Shown here one piece after another: positions 17,869-26,322 of a DNA stretch of 64,000 nt. Both the position numbers and the translations under genes were made by a program. The DNA is from Streptomyces lucensis JCM 4490 (GTDB taxonomy: Bacteria; Actinomycetota; Actinomycetes; Streptomycetales; Streptomycetaceae): the NCBI RefSeq assembly GCF_014650035.1, contig NZ_BMUE01000008.1, positions 186,001-250,000 of the forward strand, written 5' to 3'. The notes beneath the pieces are model-generated. The model made no database searches. It worked only from the letters and a program-made list of their open reading frames with translations, and was not told the DNA's origin. The first letter of the stretch is position 1. Each line of letters begins with the position of its first letter.

Positions 17869-18227
17869 ACACAGTGAAGCCCGCGCGGGGCGCGAAGGCC
17901 CAGGCCGTCACCCCCGAGATGAACTTCGCCAGCAAGTCCGTCCCGCGCCATCTGACACGCGGCGCCATCGGCTTCGGGCTGATCATCGGCTCGATCGCCC
18001 TGGTGCCCGTCGCCGGCCCGGCCACCCTGCTGGCGGTCCCGTTGGCCCTGATTGCCTTCCGCGGCTGCCCTACCTGCTGGATGGTCGGCCTGGCACAGAC
18101 CATCTCCCTCGGCCGTCTGCGGCGCCAGTGCGCGGACGGCGTTTGCACCCTTGGCGAGGCGCACACGGTGACGAAGGCCACGGGCGAGCCGATAGCCAAC
18201 AACAACGTCCCGGTTGTTTCCCGGTGA
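17856..18227 (+). CDS. small membrane protein with CPTCW motif, coupled to sigma factor
   Basis: The GTG at 17856 has GGAGGAGTC upstream. The 123-residue protein has a basic N-terminus, two closely spaced hydrophobic stretches (IGFGLIIGSIALVPVAG and TLLAVPLALIAF), then RGCPTCWMVGLAQTIS. The arrangement resembles DUF2892 (YgaP-like) membrane modules, in which a Cys-Pro motif ends the second helix. Two further Cys follow (RRQCADGVCTLG). The four Cys suggest redox sensing or metal binding, which would fit control of the overlapping sigma factor. That role is inferred from position only. Confidence 0.65.
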   Translation: MDVVNTVKPARGAKAQAVTPEMNFASKSVPRHLTRGAIGFGLIIGSIALVPVAGPATLLAVPLALIAFRGCPTCWMVGLAQTISLGRLRRQCADGVCTLGEAHTVTKATGEPIANNNVPVVSR

Positions 18228-18927
18228 CAACGACAGCATGCAGTGGGTGCGGTCGAAGTACCCCGGCTCGATGGCATTCGAGTCGACGAAGTCGGAGATA
18301 CCGATGCTCTGCGAGCAATCCGGCGATACCTCGTCCAGGCTCGGGCAGGTGGAGCCGTCGTCGATCAGCGCCCGTCCCCGCTAAGGAGCCCCTGGTGCGG
18401 AGTCGGTGTTCCTTCGCGCTCCGATCAGCTCATCGCTTCTTCCCGGGCTCGGATGCGAGTCATCGGAACAACCCGAAGAAACAAAGCGTCACTGCCCGAG
18501 CCACCATCGCGATGGAGCTCATCTCCACTGTCCCTCGGCGGCGGCGCCAGAAGTCACGTGCGCTCGAAGCCACCTCTTGCTCGCCCGGCACGGAGCGCCT
18601 TCACGTCGTCCGACTCCTGGCGGAGCGCGCGGGTGCGCATGGGACGGCTGGCGCCTTGCCGGGGGCGCCGCGGCCGGGGTTCTGTCCGGCCGTTGCGGTG
18701 TCGTGCGAGATAGGTGGACAGCAATCCCGCAGACAGGAGGAGCAGGGGTCCACCGCTGGGACTGCGGGGCCGGTGCCTCGCTCACACTGACAAGCCCGCA
18801 AAAGGTCAGATACTTCCGTGCGGTACGGGGCCTGTACGCGGGCGCCGCGCGCGCAACATGGCTCCCCCAGCCTCGACGCTCAGGAACCGCAGCACCGGCT
18901 GATGACCTGCGGCGGGCGGGCTGGTGG
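18228..18927. other. 700-base gap, no supportable intact gene
   Basis: A 48-codon frame at 18238-18384 (MQWVRSKYPGSMAFESTKSE) recalls the start of a TnsA-like endonuclease domain, but it ends early and the match is only partial. Long plus-strand frames across 18400-18900 are low-complexity Arg/Pro/Ser products typical of non-coding GC-rich frames. Confidence 0.35.
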
Positions 18928-19221
18928 TCAAGGTGCGTCGCCGGAATAGTAGAAACGGCAGGCCTCCTCGCCGAGTGTGCGCGGTTCGCGTCCGCTGGGG
19001 TCGTACAGGGCACGGCCGCCGGGCCACCGCGACAGCTCAGTGGGCAGGGCGACGCCACCACCGACTTCGTCCGGCGTCCACCCGGTGATGTCCAGCAGCA
19101 GACCGTCCAAGGGCCCGCCCACGAGCATGGCGTACGTCCGTGCGGGCCGTGGGCCGGGATCGGGGTCGTCGTGGTCGCAGCCGTAGACCCGGCCCCGCAG
19201 CAACTGCTCATCGCCGTTCAT
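18928..19221 (-). CDS. conserved small hypothetical protein
   Basis: The 97-residue acidic protein begins DEQLLRGRVYGCDHDDPDPG. Its centre is a YAMLVGGPLDGLLLDITGWT block, and it ends in ACRFYYSGDAP. The even spacing of hydrophobic and Gly/Pro residues and normal Streptomyces codon bias support coding. I recognise it only as a small actinomycete protein of unknown role. The Cys-His-Asp cluster near residue 15 could bind a metal. Confidence 0.6.
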   Translation of the reverse strand: MNGDEQLLRGRVYGCDHDDPDPGPRPARTYAMLVGGPLDGLLLDITGWTPDEVGGGVALPTELSRWPGGRALYDPSGREPRTLGEEACRFYYSGDAP

Positions 19222-20069
19222 ACGACCAGCGTTCCAGCCACCACCGACAACGCCGTCTCGCTCAGCTCCCCCCTCAGGGCTTGCCCGACTCGCTGCGTCG
19301 GCGCGGCGAACAGGTCACTTCTCGAGGAATGTGGCCGGGCGCGGCGGGTGCGCCCATGTGTGGGTGGTCCCTCAACGTGCGGGCAGGCCCGCCCTGCTGA
19401 CGCCGAACGCGGTGAGCATATCCCTCGATCCCGCCGGCCTCGGCAACCATCTCATCGACGTCGCCCCCCACCCCGCGGCCGCCCGACGCGTTACCGGGGC
19501 CCGAGGCGGGCGGAGACACCGGTTTCGGGCTGCCACACCTGGTGAACGCCTGGCCGCGTGGCAGGGCCCATCGACGCGCGGGCCGAAGCGCCGTGTTGTG
19601 GAGGCGGGCCGGGACCGTCAACAGCAGAAGGGACAGCGCCAGGACGCCCGCATTCCGCGTCGACCCCGTGTTTTGGGGCCTTGTCCACGGCGGTTGGAGA
19701 CAGGGATGGAGCGGCATGACGGTGGACGAGCAACTGCTGCGCGGCTTCGAGACGTGCCGGCGGCCGTGCCGCTGGGGCAGCTGGCCGAACACTTCCGGAC
19801 GCGGTATCCGTACTGCACTGCGGGCCCAGGGCCGCGGTGTGATCGCCGGGGGTGTGTCGGCCCGGGCCGGAGTCTTCCGTCAGTCGTCTGCCACAGCAGT
19901 CACAGCGCCGCCGCGGGCCGACGGCTGACCGCCGAACGTTTGGTCCCGCGCGAGGAGTTGGCCTGAGGCGGCACGAGGAATCCCGAGTTCCCCCTTGGGC
20001 TCTCGGCATGGTGGATGAGCCACAGGGTTCCAGCTGACCGCTGCACGCCGCCCGCTAGCATTCCGTCGC
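19222..20069. other. 848-base gap, possible decayed gene
   Basis: No intact gene is supportable. At 19718 a frame begins MTVDEQLLRG, echoing the DEQLLRG start of the protein at 18928-19221. It then loses sense unless the frame shifts to the one reading DVPAAVPLGQLAEHFRTRYP. This may be a decayed coding sequence, but the evidence is thin. Confidence 0.3.
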
Positions 20070-20912
20070 ATGACGAGACAGGGTTGGCGGCGGGGTGCCG
20101 TGGTGGCGGTGGCAGTGCTGGCGGCGACCGGCGCCTCCGGTCCGGAACGCCGGGAGGTCGTCAACTCTGCGTCGGACCTGGGCCCTCTACCGGCCGACCA
20201 ATACGACCTCACGCCGCAGGACTACCAGCGATCGCAGCGGGCGTCGGCGTTGCTGACCCGGCGGTGCATGGCGGAACGTGGCCACCCGGACTTCCCGCTC
20301 GACCCTCGCTACCCCAGCGACCCCGTCGTCGCCACCGCGGTCAGCACCGACTACGGCGCCCTGGATCTCGCCGCCGCCCGCCGTTGGGGTTACGGCTGGG
20401 ACCCGGCAAAGCCCCTGGTCACCCGGCCGAAGGGCCGCCGGATGACCGACGCTGAGTTCATGGACCTGCCCGCCTGCAACGACGAGACGAACCGGCACCT
20501 GATGCGCGGCATCAACGTCGGACGGGACTGGCTCTACGCAAGCACACGGGCGATCAAGGTCGACAAGGCGGTCAAGCGCGACCCCCGCCTCCGCGCGGCC
20601 TGGGATGAGTGGTCCCGCTGCGTGGCAGAACAAGGATTCACCCGCTATCACGACCCCGGCGCGGCGTACACGGACGCAGCCTGGCAGCGGGGCAGCGACG
20701 GCAACACCCGGCACACTGAGCGGGAGCGGGCCACCGCCGTCGCGGACGTCACCTGCAAGCGCCGCAACCACACAGCGGAGCTCTGGCACTCCGTGCGGGC
20801 ACAGAAGCAGGCCGTGGACATCACACAGCACCGCGACCGTTACGCTGCCGGGCTGCAGGCGCTGAGGACGTACCGGGCCAACACCGCCGAGGCGCTGCGG
20901 GAACTCGGCTGA
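20070..20912 (+). CDS. exported protein of unknown function, four-Cys type
   Basis: The 280-residue protein starts with a basic, hydrophobic export segment (RRGAVVAVAVLAATGASG). The mature part has four Cys (RRCMAERG, LPACND, SRCVAEQGF, DVTCKRRN) in mostly helical sequence. The motifs CM.ERG, CND and WSRCVAEQGF occur in a family of exported Streptomyces proteins of unknown role. The protein at 23660 looks like a distant relative (VGRCMHRRG, DGCLADA). It sits before an FG-GAP repeat gene in the same direction, but 325 bases separate them. Confidence 0.7.
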   Translation: MTRQGWRRGAVVAVAVLAATGASGPERREVVNSASDLGPLPADQYDLTPQDYQRSQRASALLTRRCMAERGHPDFPLDPRYPSDPVVATAVSTDYGALDLAAARRWGYGWDPAKPLVTRPKGRRMTDAEFMDLPACNDETNRHLMRGINVGRDWLYASTRAIKVDKAVKRDPRLRAAWDEWSRCVAEQGFTRYHDPGAAYTDAAWQRGSDGNTRHTERERATAVADVTCKRRNHTAELWHSVRAQKQAVDITQHRDRYAAGLQALRTYRANTAEALRELG

Positions 20913-21237
20913 CGCGGGCGCCGACGACCGCCGGCGCCACGGTGGTGACGGATGTTCCTCTGCCGGGCCGGTCGTCAGCCGCTGTCCCGACGGACACGGG
21001 CCTCGGCTGGCACACCGGAACGCCCGGTGCTGGGCAAGCACCGCAGTGAGGGCCCGCAGCACCAGCCGTCCCGCGGCCGTACCCAGCATCGACCCCGGCC
21101 ACGTACTCGCCGCTCGTGAACAGCGCCGGCTGCCGCCCATGGGTGTCTGGCGCTCACGCAACCCTTCGTGCACCTCGTGAGTCACATTTCCGAGAACCGT
21201 CGTTCTCGTTGCGCCCTTCGACTACGGGAGTTTCTTC
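20913..21237. other. 325-base gap
   Basis: No gene is seen. A GC-rich partly self-complementary stretch just after the stop at 20912 (GCGGGCGCCGACGACCGCCG) may aid termination. The promoter of the FG-GAP gene lies at the right end, before GGGAG at 21224-21228. Confidence 0.3.
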
Positions 21238-22674
21238 GTGCGTGCACGCACCCTGGCCGCCACCGCCGTCGCCGCGGCCCTCACCACCGCCGGTCTGACC
21301 CTGCCACTCGCCGGGAGCGCTGCGGCTGCAACGACTGCGCGATTCGACTTCAACGGCGACGGATACGCGGACATCGCGGTCGGCATGCCCAATGCCACGG
21401 TGGACGGCAAGGCCAAGGCCGGCTACGTCAGCGTGATCTTTGGCGGCCCGCAGAGCCCGAGCCAGTCCACCGGCGTCATCAGCCAGGCTGAGGCGGGCAT
21501 ACCCGGCGCGCCCGAAGCGGGCGACCGCTTCGGGTCCTCCGTGGCACCCGTCGACGTGAACGGCGACGGTGTCTTCGAGCTCGTCGTCGGCGCGAGCGGC
21601 GAGTCTCTGACCTCTGATCAGCTCAAGGACGAGGGCACCATCACCGTCCTGGACGGCTCGGGGTGGGACGTCAAGGGCACCGTCGTGGCCAGGGGCTCGG
21701 ACGAGTTCAGCAGCATCGGCCGCACCATCGCGACGGGTGACTACGACGGCGATGGTGACACGGACCTCGTGTACGGCGAGAACAGTGAGGAGAGCGGTTC
21801 GCTCCGGTTCCGTCCGGGCCCGCTGACCGCAGCCCCCGTGACCACCACCACCCTGCGCCGCTACAGCATGGGCGGCGCCACCCGTGACCTGGCGACCGGC
21901 GACTTCGACGGCGACGGCCGGGACGACCTAGCCGCCACATGGCAGGGTGCGGAGGACTCCGGCATTTTCATCACGCGCTGGGACGGCCAGGCCAAGCCGG
22001 CTCAGTGGTACACCGACGCCGACCGGGGCAGCTCGCTCGCCGCCGACGACTTCGACCGGGACGGCACGGACGACCTCGCGGTCGGCCTCGTACAGCCCAA
22101 CCCGGAGTCGCAGAGCACACATTGTGCGGACCGGATCGGTGGTGCGGTGCTCCTGATCAAGGGATCGAAGACCGCGGACTTCGGCGCCGCGAGCGAGTGC
22201 ATCACCCAGGCGAGCCCCGAGGTCGGCGGCGCCGCCGAGGAGGGCGACGACTTCGGCGCCGCGCTGGCCGCGGGCGACCTGAACGGCGACAGCCGTCCGG
22301 AACTGGTGGTCGGCGTGCCCGGCGAGGACGTGGGCACCGTCAAGGACGCGGGCGGGTACGTCACCATGAACGGCACGGAGCATGGCCTCTACGGCGGTCT
22401 GGCCCGCAGCCAGAGCACCACGAACATGCCCGGCACGGCCGAGGCCGGCGACCGCTTCGGCGCCCGCGTTGCCGTCGGCGACTACAACCGCGACGGACTG
22501 TGGGACACCGCAGTGAGCGCGCCTGGGGAGAACGCCGGTGAGCCCAGGTCCGGTGGCGTCTGGTTCGTGCCGAGCAGCACCGAGGAGACGTACCCGCTGG
22601 GCAAGTCGCTGACCCCGTTCGGCTTCGCGCTGCCCCAGGGAGCCATCAAGTACGGTGAGGTACTGGGGCTTTGA
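21238..22674 (+). CDS. secreted FG-GAP / integrin-alpha-type beta-propeller protein
   Basis: The GTG at 21238 has GGGAG nine bases upstream. The 478-residue protein has a signal peptide (about 1-32, ending SAAAA-TT). It then has seven FG-GAP/VCBS blades marked by calcium-type DxDxDG loops: DFNGDGYADIAVGM, DVNGDGVFELVVGA, DYDGDGDTDLVYGE, DFDGDGRDDLAATW, DFDRDGTDDLAVGL, DLNGDSRPELVVGV and DYNRDGLWDTAVSA. Such proteins fold as calcium-stabilised seven-bladed propellers outside the cell, usually for binding. No catalytic motif is seen. Confidence 0.92.
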   Translation: MRARTLAATAVAAALTTAGLTLPLAGSAAAATTARFDFNGDGYADIAVGMPNATVDGKAKAGYVSVIFGGPQSPSQSTGVISQAEAGIPGAPEAGDRFGSSVAPVDVNGDGVFELVVGASGESLTSDQLKDEGTITVLDGSGWDVKGTVVARGSDEFSSIGRTIATGDYDGDGDTDLVYGENSEESGSLRFRPGPLTAAPVTTTTLRRYSMGGATRDLATGDFDGDGRDDLAATWQGAEDSGIFITRWDGQAKPAQWYTDADRGSSLAADDFDRDGTDDLAVGLVQPNPESQSTHCADRIGGAVLLIKGSKTADFGAASECITQASPEVGGAAEEGDDFGAALAAGDLNGDSRPELVVGVPGEDVGTVKDAGGYVTMNGTEHGLYGGLARSQSTTNMPGTAEAGDRFGARVAVGDYNRDGLWDTAVSAPGENAGEPRSGGVWFVPSSTEETYPLGKSLTPFGFALPQGAIKYGEVLGL

Positions 22675-22810
22675 CGGCCGTCCCCATGGGCGGTCGAGCT
22701 TCCTGCCGGCCGGTCCGGAGATCTACCTGAACCCAGCCATGGCACACAGGTTCCCGGCTCGTGTCATAGCGGTTCGCGTGACTCCTCTCGGCCAAGATCG
22801 TTTGCAGTGC

Positions 22811-23170
22811 ATGAACAGCATCACAAGAGTTCTCGCCGTCGCGGTGTTCACCACCGTTGTGCCTGTGACACTTTCAGCTCCGACTCACGCCGCCGGCGTC
22901 GGCGAGGTCTGCTTCCACACCGAGCCCGGCTACGGGGGCGCGTCCTGGTGCTACCGGCCATGGGGTTACGCGGACCTGCCGGAGTACGTGCACGACAAGG
23001 CCCGTTCGTTCGAGTCCAACTCGGACGTCGTCGTCTACGCCATCGACCATGCGCCTGGAGGGAGGTGCTACTACCGCAAGATCTGGGCGGGTGATCGCGA
23101 CCCGAACTGGACCTGGGGCGGCCGGATCGACGGCGTCAGCACCGATTCCCAAGGTTGCGAGGTGAGTTGA
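22811..23170 (+). CDS. secreted peptidase inhibitor I36-like protein
   Basis: Start at the ATG at 22811, where a signal peptide begins (ITRVLAVAVFTTVVPVTLSA, cleavage near THAAG). The mature part of about 90 residues has beta-gamma-crystallin-like I36 sequence: CFHTEPGYGGASWCYRPWGY, then ARSFESNSDVVVYA, four Cys in likely disulfides, and a terminal GCEVS. The I36 family includes the metalloprotease inhibitor SMPI. A related gene faces it across a shared terminator at 23238-23269. Confidence 0.8.
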   Translation: MNSITRVLAVAVFTTVVPVTLSAPTHAAGVGEVCFHTEPGYGGASWCYRPWGYADLPEYVHDKARSFESNSDVVVYAIDHAPGGRCYYRKIWAGDRDPNWTWGGRIDGVSTDSQGCEVS

Positions 23171-23237
23171 GCCGCTCGTGCCCTGACCCGGCCGCCTGCA
23201 CCTGGGTGCAGGCCTCATGCTCGGGCCGATGACGGTT

Positions 23238-23269
23238 CGGGCCCTGCTGAGCAAGCCCAGCAGGGCCCG
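23238..23269. terminator. bidirectional terminator-like hairpin between convergent I36 genes
   Basis: A perfect 12-bp stem, CGGGCCCTGCTG (23238-23249) with CAGCAGGGCCCG (23258-23269), closes an eight-base loop. It lies 67 bases after one stop and 16 bases after the facing stop. No U-tract follows, which is usual in actinomycetes. Confidence 0.7.
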
Positions 23270-23285
23270 GGTGGTGCGTGATTCC

Positions 23286-23663
23286 TCAGCAGCCCATGGC
23301 CCATCGGTGGGAGTCACCGCGGTCGTTGGCCACGCCGTTCCAGTTGACCTCCTGGCCGGGGGCGAGGCAGAGGGTCATGTCGCCACCCTGCCATGCACTG
23401 TCGAAGACCTGCACGTAACTCGGGATCCCCGGACCCTCGATGCCGTGGTTGGCCCAGGAGGAGTCGGCATCGGCGATGTAGCCCTCCCACCAGCCGTCGT
23501 CACCATGCCAGTTCGCCCGCTGGCCTTGGAAGTCGGAGTGCTCCCACGCGCAGAACTGGCCGCTGGGGCAATCGGCCGCGCCGGCCGGGGCAGCCGAGAC
23601 GAGGGCGCCGGTGAGAGCGATGATCGCCGCGGCGACGGCGGAGAACAGCCTGCTTTTGATCAC
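23286..23663 (-). CDS. secreted peptidase inhibitor I36 family protein
   Basis: The GTG at 23663 overlaps the stop of the upstream gene (GTGA). The 125-residue product has a clear signal peptide (AVAAAIIALTGALVSAAPAG, then AADCPSGQFCAWEHSDFQG). The mature part shows the I36/crystallin motif CPSGQFCAWEHSDFQG, a Trp-rich middle and ends in AMGC. Four Cys probably make two disulfides. Translational coupling to the lipoprotein-like gene at 23660-24310 is notable for a secreted protein. Target protease unknown. Confidence 0.85.
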   Translation of the reverse strand: MIKSRLFSAVAAAIIALTGALVSAAPAGAADCPSGQFCAWEHSDFQGQRANWHGDDGWWEGYIADADSSWANHGIEGPGIPSYVQVFDSAWQGGDMTLCLAPGQEVNWNGVANDRGDSHRWAMGC

Positions 23664-24310
23664 GAGTGAGGGTTGCCTTTCCGGTGGGGGGTGGGGCGGC
23701 CGTCCAGAAGGTCGGCCGCGCGGTGCACTGCGCGGTCGCGCAGGCGGTCGTAGGCGGCGATGTCGTCGTGGTGCGCGGCGCGGACCCGGGCGAGCCGGGC
23801 CGGCTCCAGGCGCGCCCGCATCTGCTGCAGACCGCTTGCCCGGACACATCTGCTGTCACCTTTGTCGCAGGCGGCCCGACGGGTCAGGGCGGCCCGGTAA
23901 TCCGGGTCGTGGTGGAGCTGGGCCTGGGCCTCGGGACGGAGGTTGTTGACGATGACCTCGGCGCGGAACCAGCGGGCCAGGTCGCCGTAGAGGTAGCGGT
24001 GGGCATCGGCGAGGCAGCCGTCGGTGTGCGCGCGGACTGTATAGCCGGTGGCGAGCGTGACCGACAGTTCGGCCCGGCCGGTCCCGAAAAGCACCTGTTG
24101 CCGCAATGGCGGCCCGGCGGCACCACGACGGTGCATGCATCGGCCGACGAGGACCTGCTGCGCTGCTTTGATCAGGTCACTGCGGCCCTGCTCGGATGCG
24201 GGCAGCAGGGGCCGCGAGCGAGCTGTACAGGCCCCGGCGAGTAGCACCGACAGCACGACGGCCACCAGAGTCCGGCTCCGAGCATGCCCCCAGGGAACTT
24301 CGTCCTTCAC
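23660..24310 (-). CDS. exported lipoprotein-like protein of unknown function
   Basis: I chose the GTG at 24310, although it lacks a good ribosome site, because the next part is an export signal (RTLVAVVLSVLLAGACTARS) with a lipobox-like LAGAC. The 216-residue product is mostly helical with five Cys after the lipobox (GRCMHRRG, DGCLADA, AACDKGDSRCVR). The Cys pattern and the NNLRPEAQAQLHHDPDYRAA block resemble the exported protein at 20070. It overlaps the I36 gene by four bases and so is probably co-expressed with it. Function unknown. Confidence 0.7.
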   Translation of the reverse strand: MKDEVPWGHARSRTLVAVVLSVLLAGACTARSRPLLPASEQGRSDLIKAAQQVLVGRCMHRRGAAGPPLRQQVLFGTGRAELSVTLATGYTVRAHTDGCLADAHRYLYGDLARWFRAEVIVNNLRPEAQAQLHHDPDYRAALTRRAACDKGDSRCVRASGLQQMRARLEPARLARVRAAHHDDIAAYDRLRDRAVHRAADLLDGRPTPHRKGNPHS

Positions 24311-24464
24311 AGATGCGTAAACGATCACGGGCTGTCGAGGACACGGCGGCTTCGCAGCGGACCCACGACTTGGCGCGATCACTACATGCGGCGCTGCGGT
24401 GGGACGAACGGTGCGGTTGGCGGGTTGAGGGGATCGGAGGGCCGGTCCAGGGGGGACCGGGCCG

Positions 24465-24809
24465 TCACTCCTTGCGGTTGCGCACCGCGAGCACGGCACC
24501 TGCGAGCGCCGCGATCCCGCCGCCGATCAGGGGCACAACCTGCATCGACGCCTTGTGGTCCACGGCGTGGAACCCCAGCCAGACGAAGGCTGCGCCGAAT
24601 CCCACCACGATCGCGTGCTCCAGCAGCCGGAATCCATAGCCCACCCACTGGTCGAGGCGTTCGAGGCGCAGTTCGCGCTCGACGAGGTCCCGTCGCCACG
24701 CGAGGTGGTCCGGGTCGATCTCCTGCCATTTGCGCGCCTCGTCCGCCGCCGGGAAGGGCGGCACCATTCGGGCGGGCGTCCCGGCGGGCGGTGTCTCCTG
24801 CTCAGACAT
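24465..24809 (-). CDS. small two-span membrane protein
   Basis: The 114-residue protein has a charged N-terminal half (ARKWQEIDPDHLAWRRDLVE), then two hydrophobic segments (HAIVVGFGAAFVWLGF and VVPLIGGGIAALAGAVLAV) separated by a short loop, and ends in RNRKE. Its start overlaps the end of the kinase-like gene by eight bases, so it should be made together with that membrane-anchored protein. It resembles DUF2335-like two-helix proteins only in layout. Confidence 0.7.
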   Translation of the reverse strand: MSEQETPPAGTPARMVPPFPAADEARKWQEIDPDHLAWRRDLVERELRLERLDQWVGYGFRLLEHAIVVGFGAAFVWLGFHAVDHKASMQVVPLIGGGIAALAGAVLAVRNRKE

Positions 24810-26028
24810 CGGTCGTCCCCCTGCCCCTGTCCGGTGACGCGGCCGCCACCCGCCGGTCGGCCGTCAGCAGCGCGTGCTCGACGGACCGTTCGGCGGCAGC
24901 GCGGCGCCGGTCCCGCTCCTCGTCGGTCCACGGCGCGGGGGGCGCGAGCGAGCGTACGTACCACTGCCAGACGGGCACGTCGGGGGCGCTCCGCCGTGCG
25001 AGGGCCGCGCGCGCTTGCACAGCGAGGACGCAGATGCCGAGGACGAAGATCGCCCAGGGCAGCACGGTCGCCAGGAAGTCCACGAGGTCGGCACCGCTGA
25101 CCATGGCCCGCGCCGAGGCCAGGGCCACTGCGAGGAGCACGGCGAGCGCCCACCCGGCCATGCCGACGGGGTAGTTGACCGGCCCCCTGCGCGCGGCCGA
25201 GGGGGCTGGTCCAGCCATGCGATCCGGGCTACGACGGGGCGGTTCATTTTCGGCGTCTCCGAGCATCTGCCGTGCTTCGGCAGCGGTCAGCCGCCTCTCG
25301 GGGTTCTTGTTCAGCAGCCCCTCGATGAGCCGTCCCAGTCCGCCGATGCCGTCCAGTGGCGGCGGCTCCTCCCTTGCCACGGCTGACAGGGTCGCGATGA
25401 CGCTGTCCCGGTGGAACGGCGCGTGCCCGAAGACGAGGTGGTAGAGCGTCGCCCCCAGCGAGTACAGGTCACTGCTCGGGGTACGGCGAGCGCCGTGCAG
25501 GAGCTCTGGGGCGATGTAGTCCGCCTCGCTGTCCGCGTCGTGCCAGGTGCTCTGGGTGTCCTCCCGCGCCAGGGTCCCGATTCTGGGCACCAGGAGCCAG
25601 CGGCCGTGATCTGATCGGATGCTGGCGGGTTGCACGTCTCCGTGCGTGATCCCAGCCGCGTGCATCGCATCCAGTGCGTCGAGCGCTGCCCTTGCGACGT
25701 CCCGCACCTGCGCTCTGGGCAGCGGGCCGTGCTCGGCCAGGAGGTCGGCGAGAGACGGTGCGTGAAGTACGGGTATGACGGCCCAGAGCACGCCATCCGC
25801 CTCCACGACGTCTTCGACCGGGGCGACGTACCGGTGTCCGAGCAGCGCTGGGGTCTCGCGGAGAGCCCGCGCCACCCGCGCCGTTTCCGGGGTCCCGACC
25901 TCCCCTAGCTCTTCGACCGTCACCTCCCGTCCCACCTCGTCGTGAGCGCGCCACACACGCCCGTAGCGGCCGGATCCCACCTGAACCCTCAGACGGTAGC
26001 GGCCACCCAGAACCCTCCCCGGCTCCAT
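24802..26028 (-). CDS. membrane-anchored protein kinase-fold protein, probable pseudokinase
   Basis: Start at the ATG at 26028 (MEPGRVLGGRYRLRVQVGSG). The 408-residue protein has a glycine loop (17-26), a C-lobe with YIAPELLHGA (171-180) and DLYSLGATLYHLVFG, and two C-terminal membrane helices (about 290-310 and 318-338). Key residues are changed. The beta-3 Lys is Glu39 (VTVEEL). HRDxKPxN reads HGDVQPAS (129-136), keeping Asp131 but losing Lys and Asn. DFG reads PRIG (148-151), so the metal Asp is gone. Catalysis by the usual mechanism looks impossible. A scaffold or sensor role is inferred. Confidence 0.8.
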   Translation of the reverse strand: MEPGRVLGGRYRLRVQVGSGRYGRVWRAHDEVGREVTVEELGEVGTPETARVARALRETPALLGHRYVAPVEDVVEADGVLWAVIPVLHAPSLADLLAEHGPLPRAQVRDVARAALDALDAMHAAGITHGDVQPASIRSDHGRWLLVPRIGTLAREDTQSTWHDADSEADYIAPELLHGARRTPSSDLYSLGATLYHLVFGHAPFHRDSVIATLSAVAREEPPPLDGIGGLGRLIEGLLNKNPERRLTAAEARQMLGDAENEPPRRSPDRMAGPAPSAARRGPVNYPVGMAGWALAVLLAVALASARAMVSGADLVDFLATVLPWAIFVLGICVLAVQARAALARRSAPDVPVWQWYVRSLAPPAPWTDEERDRRRAAAERSVEHALLTADRRVAAASPDRGRGTTDV

Positions 26029-26322
26029 CCTCTGCACGCCCGCCCCTCCCCTACGGCCTAGATGGCCGTACCCACAGTGCCGTGTCACCAAGCCCCGCCA
26101 CCGGCTTCACCAACGGCGGTGCCAGGGGTGATCACTGCGGCACTCACCGCACGGCCTCTTTCCTTCCTCCTCGCGCGCCGGGCGACCGCCGCGGCGTGCC
26201 CCACCGGGCCGGATACGGTGCGCCGGCCCGTCGAGCCGATCGGTGCGTGCGGCGGCGGGGGCGCAGCGCAGGCCGGACACGCGAGGGCCCTCAGCGCATC
26301 CTGGCGCGGGTGGAACGAGACG

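Noticed and set aside
18238..18384. Possible TnsA-like endonuclease fragment (WVRSKYPGSMAFESTKSE)
   Set aside because: The resemblance rests on about 15 residues, the catalytic residues cannot be checked and the frame ends after 48 codons. It is too weak to call.
19718..19966. Possible frameshifted gene starting MTVDEQLLRG
   Set aside because: Only the first ten residues resemble a neighbour's start; the continuation in another frame has no recognised family.
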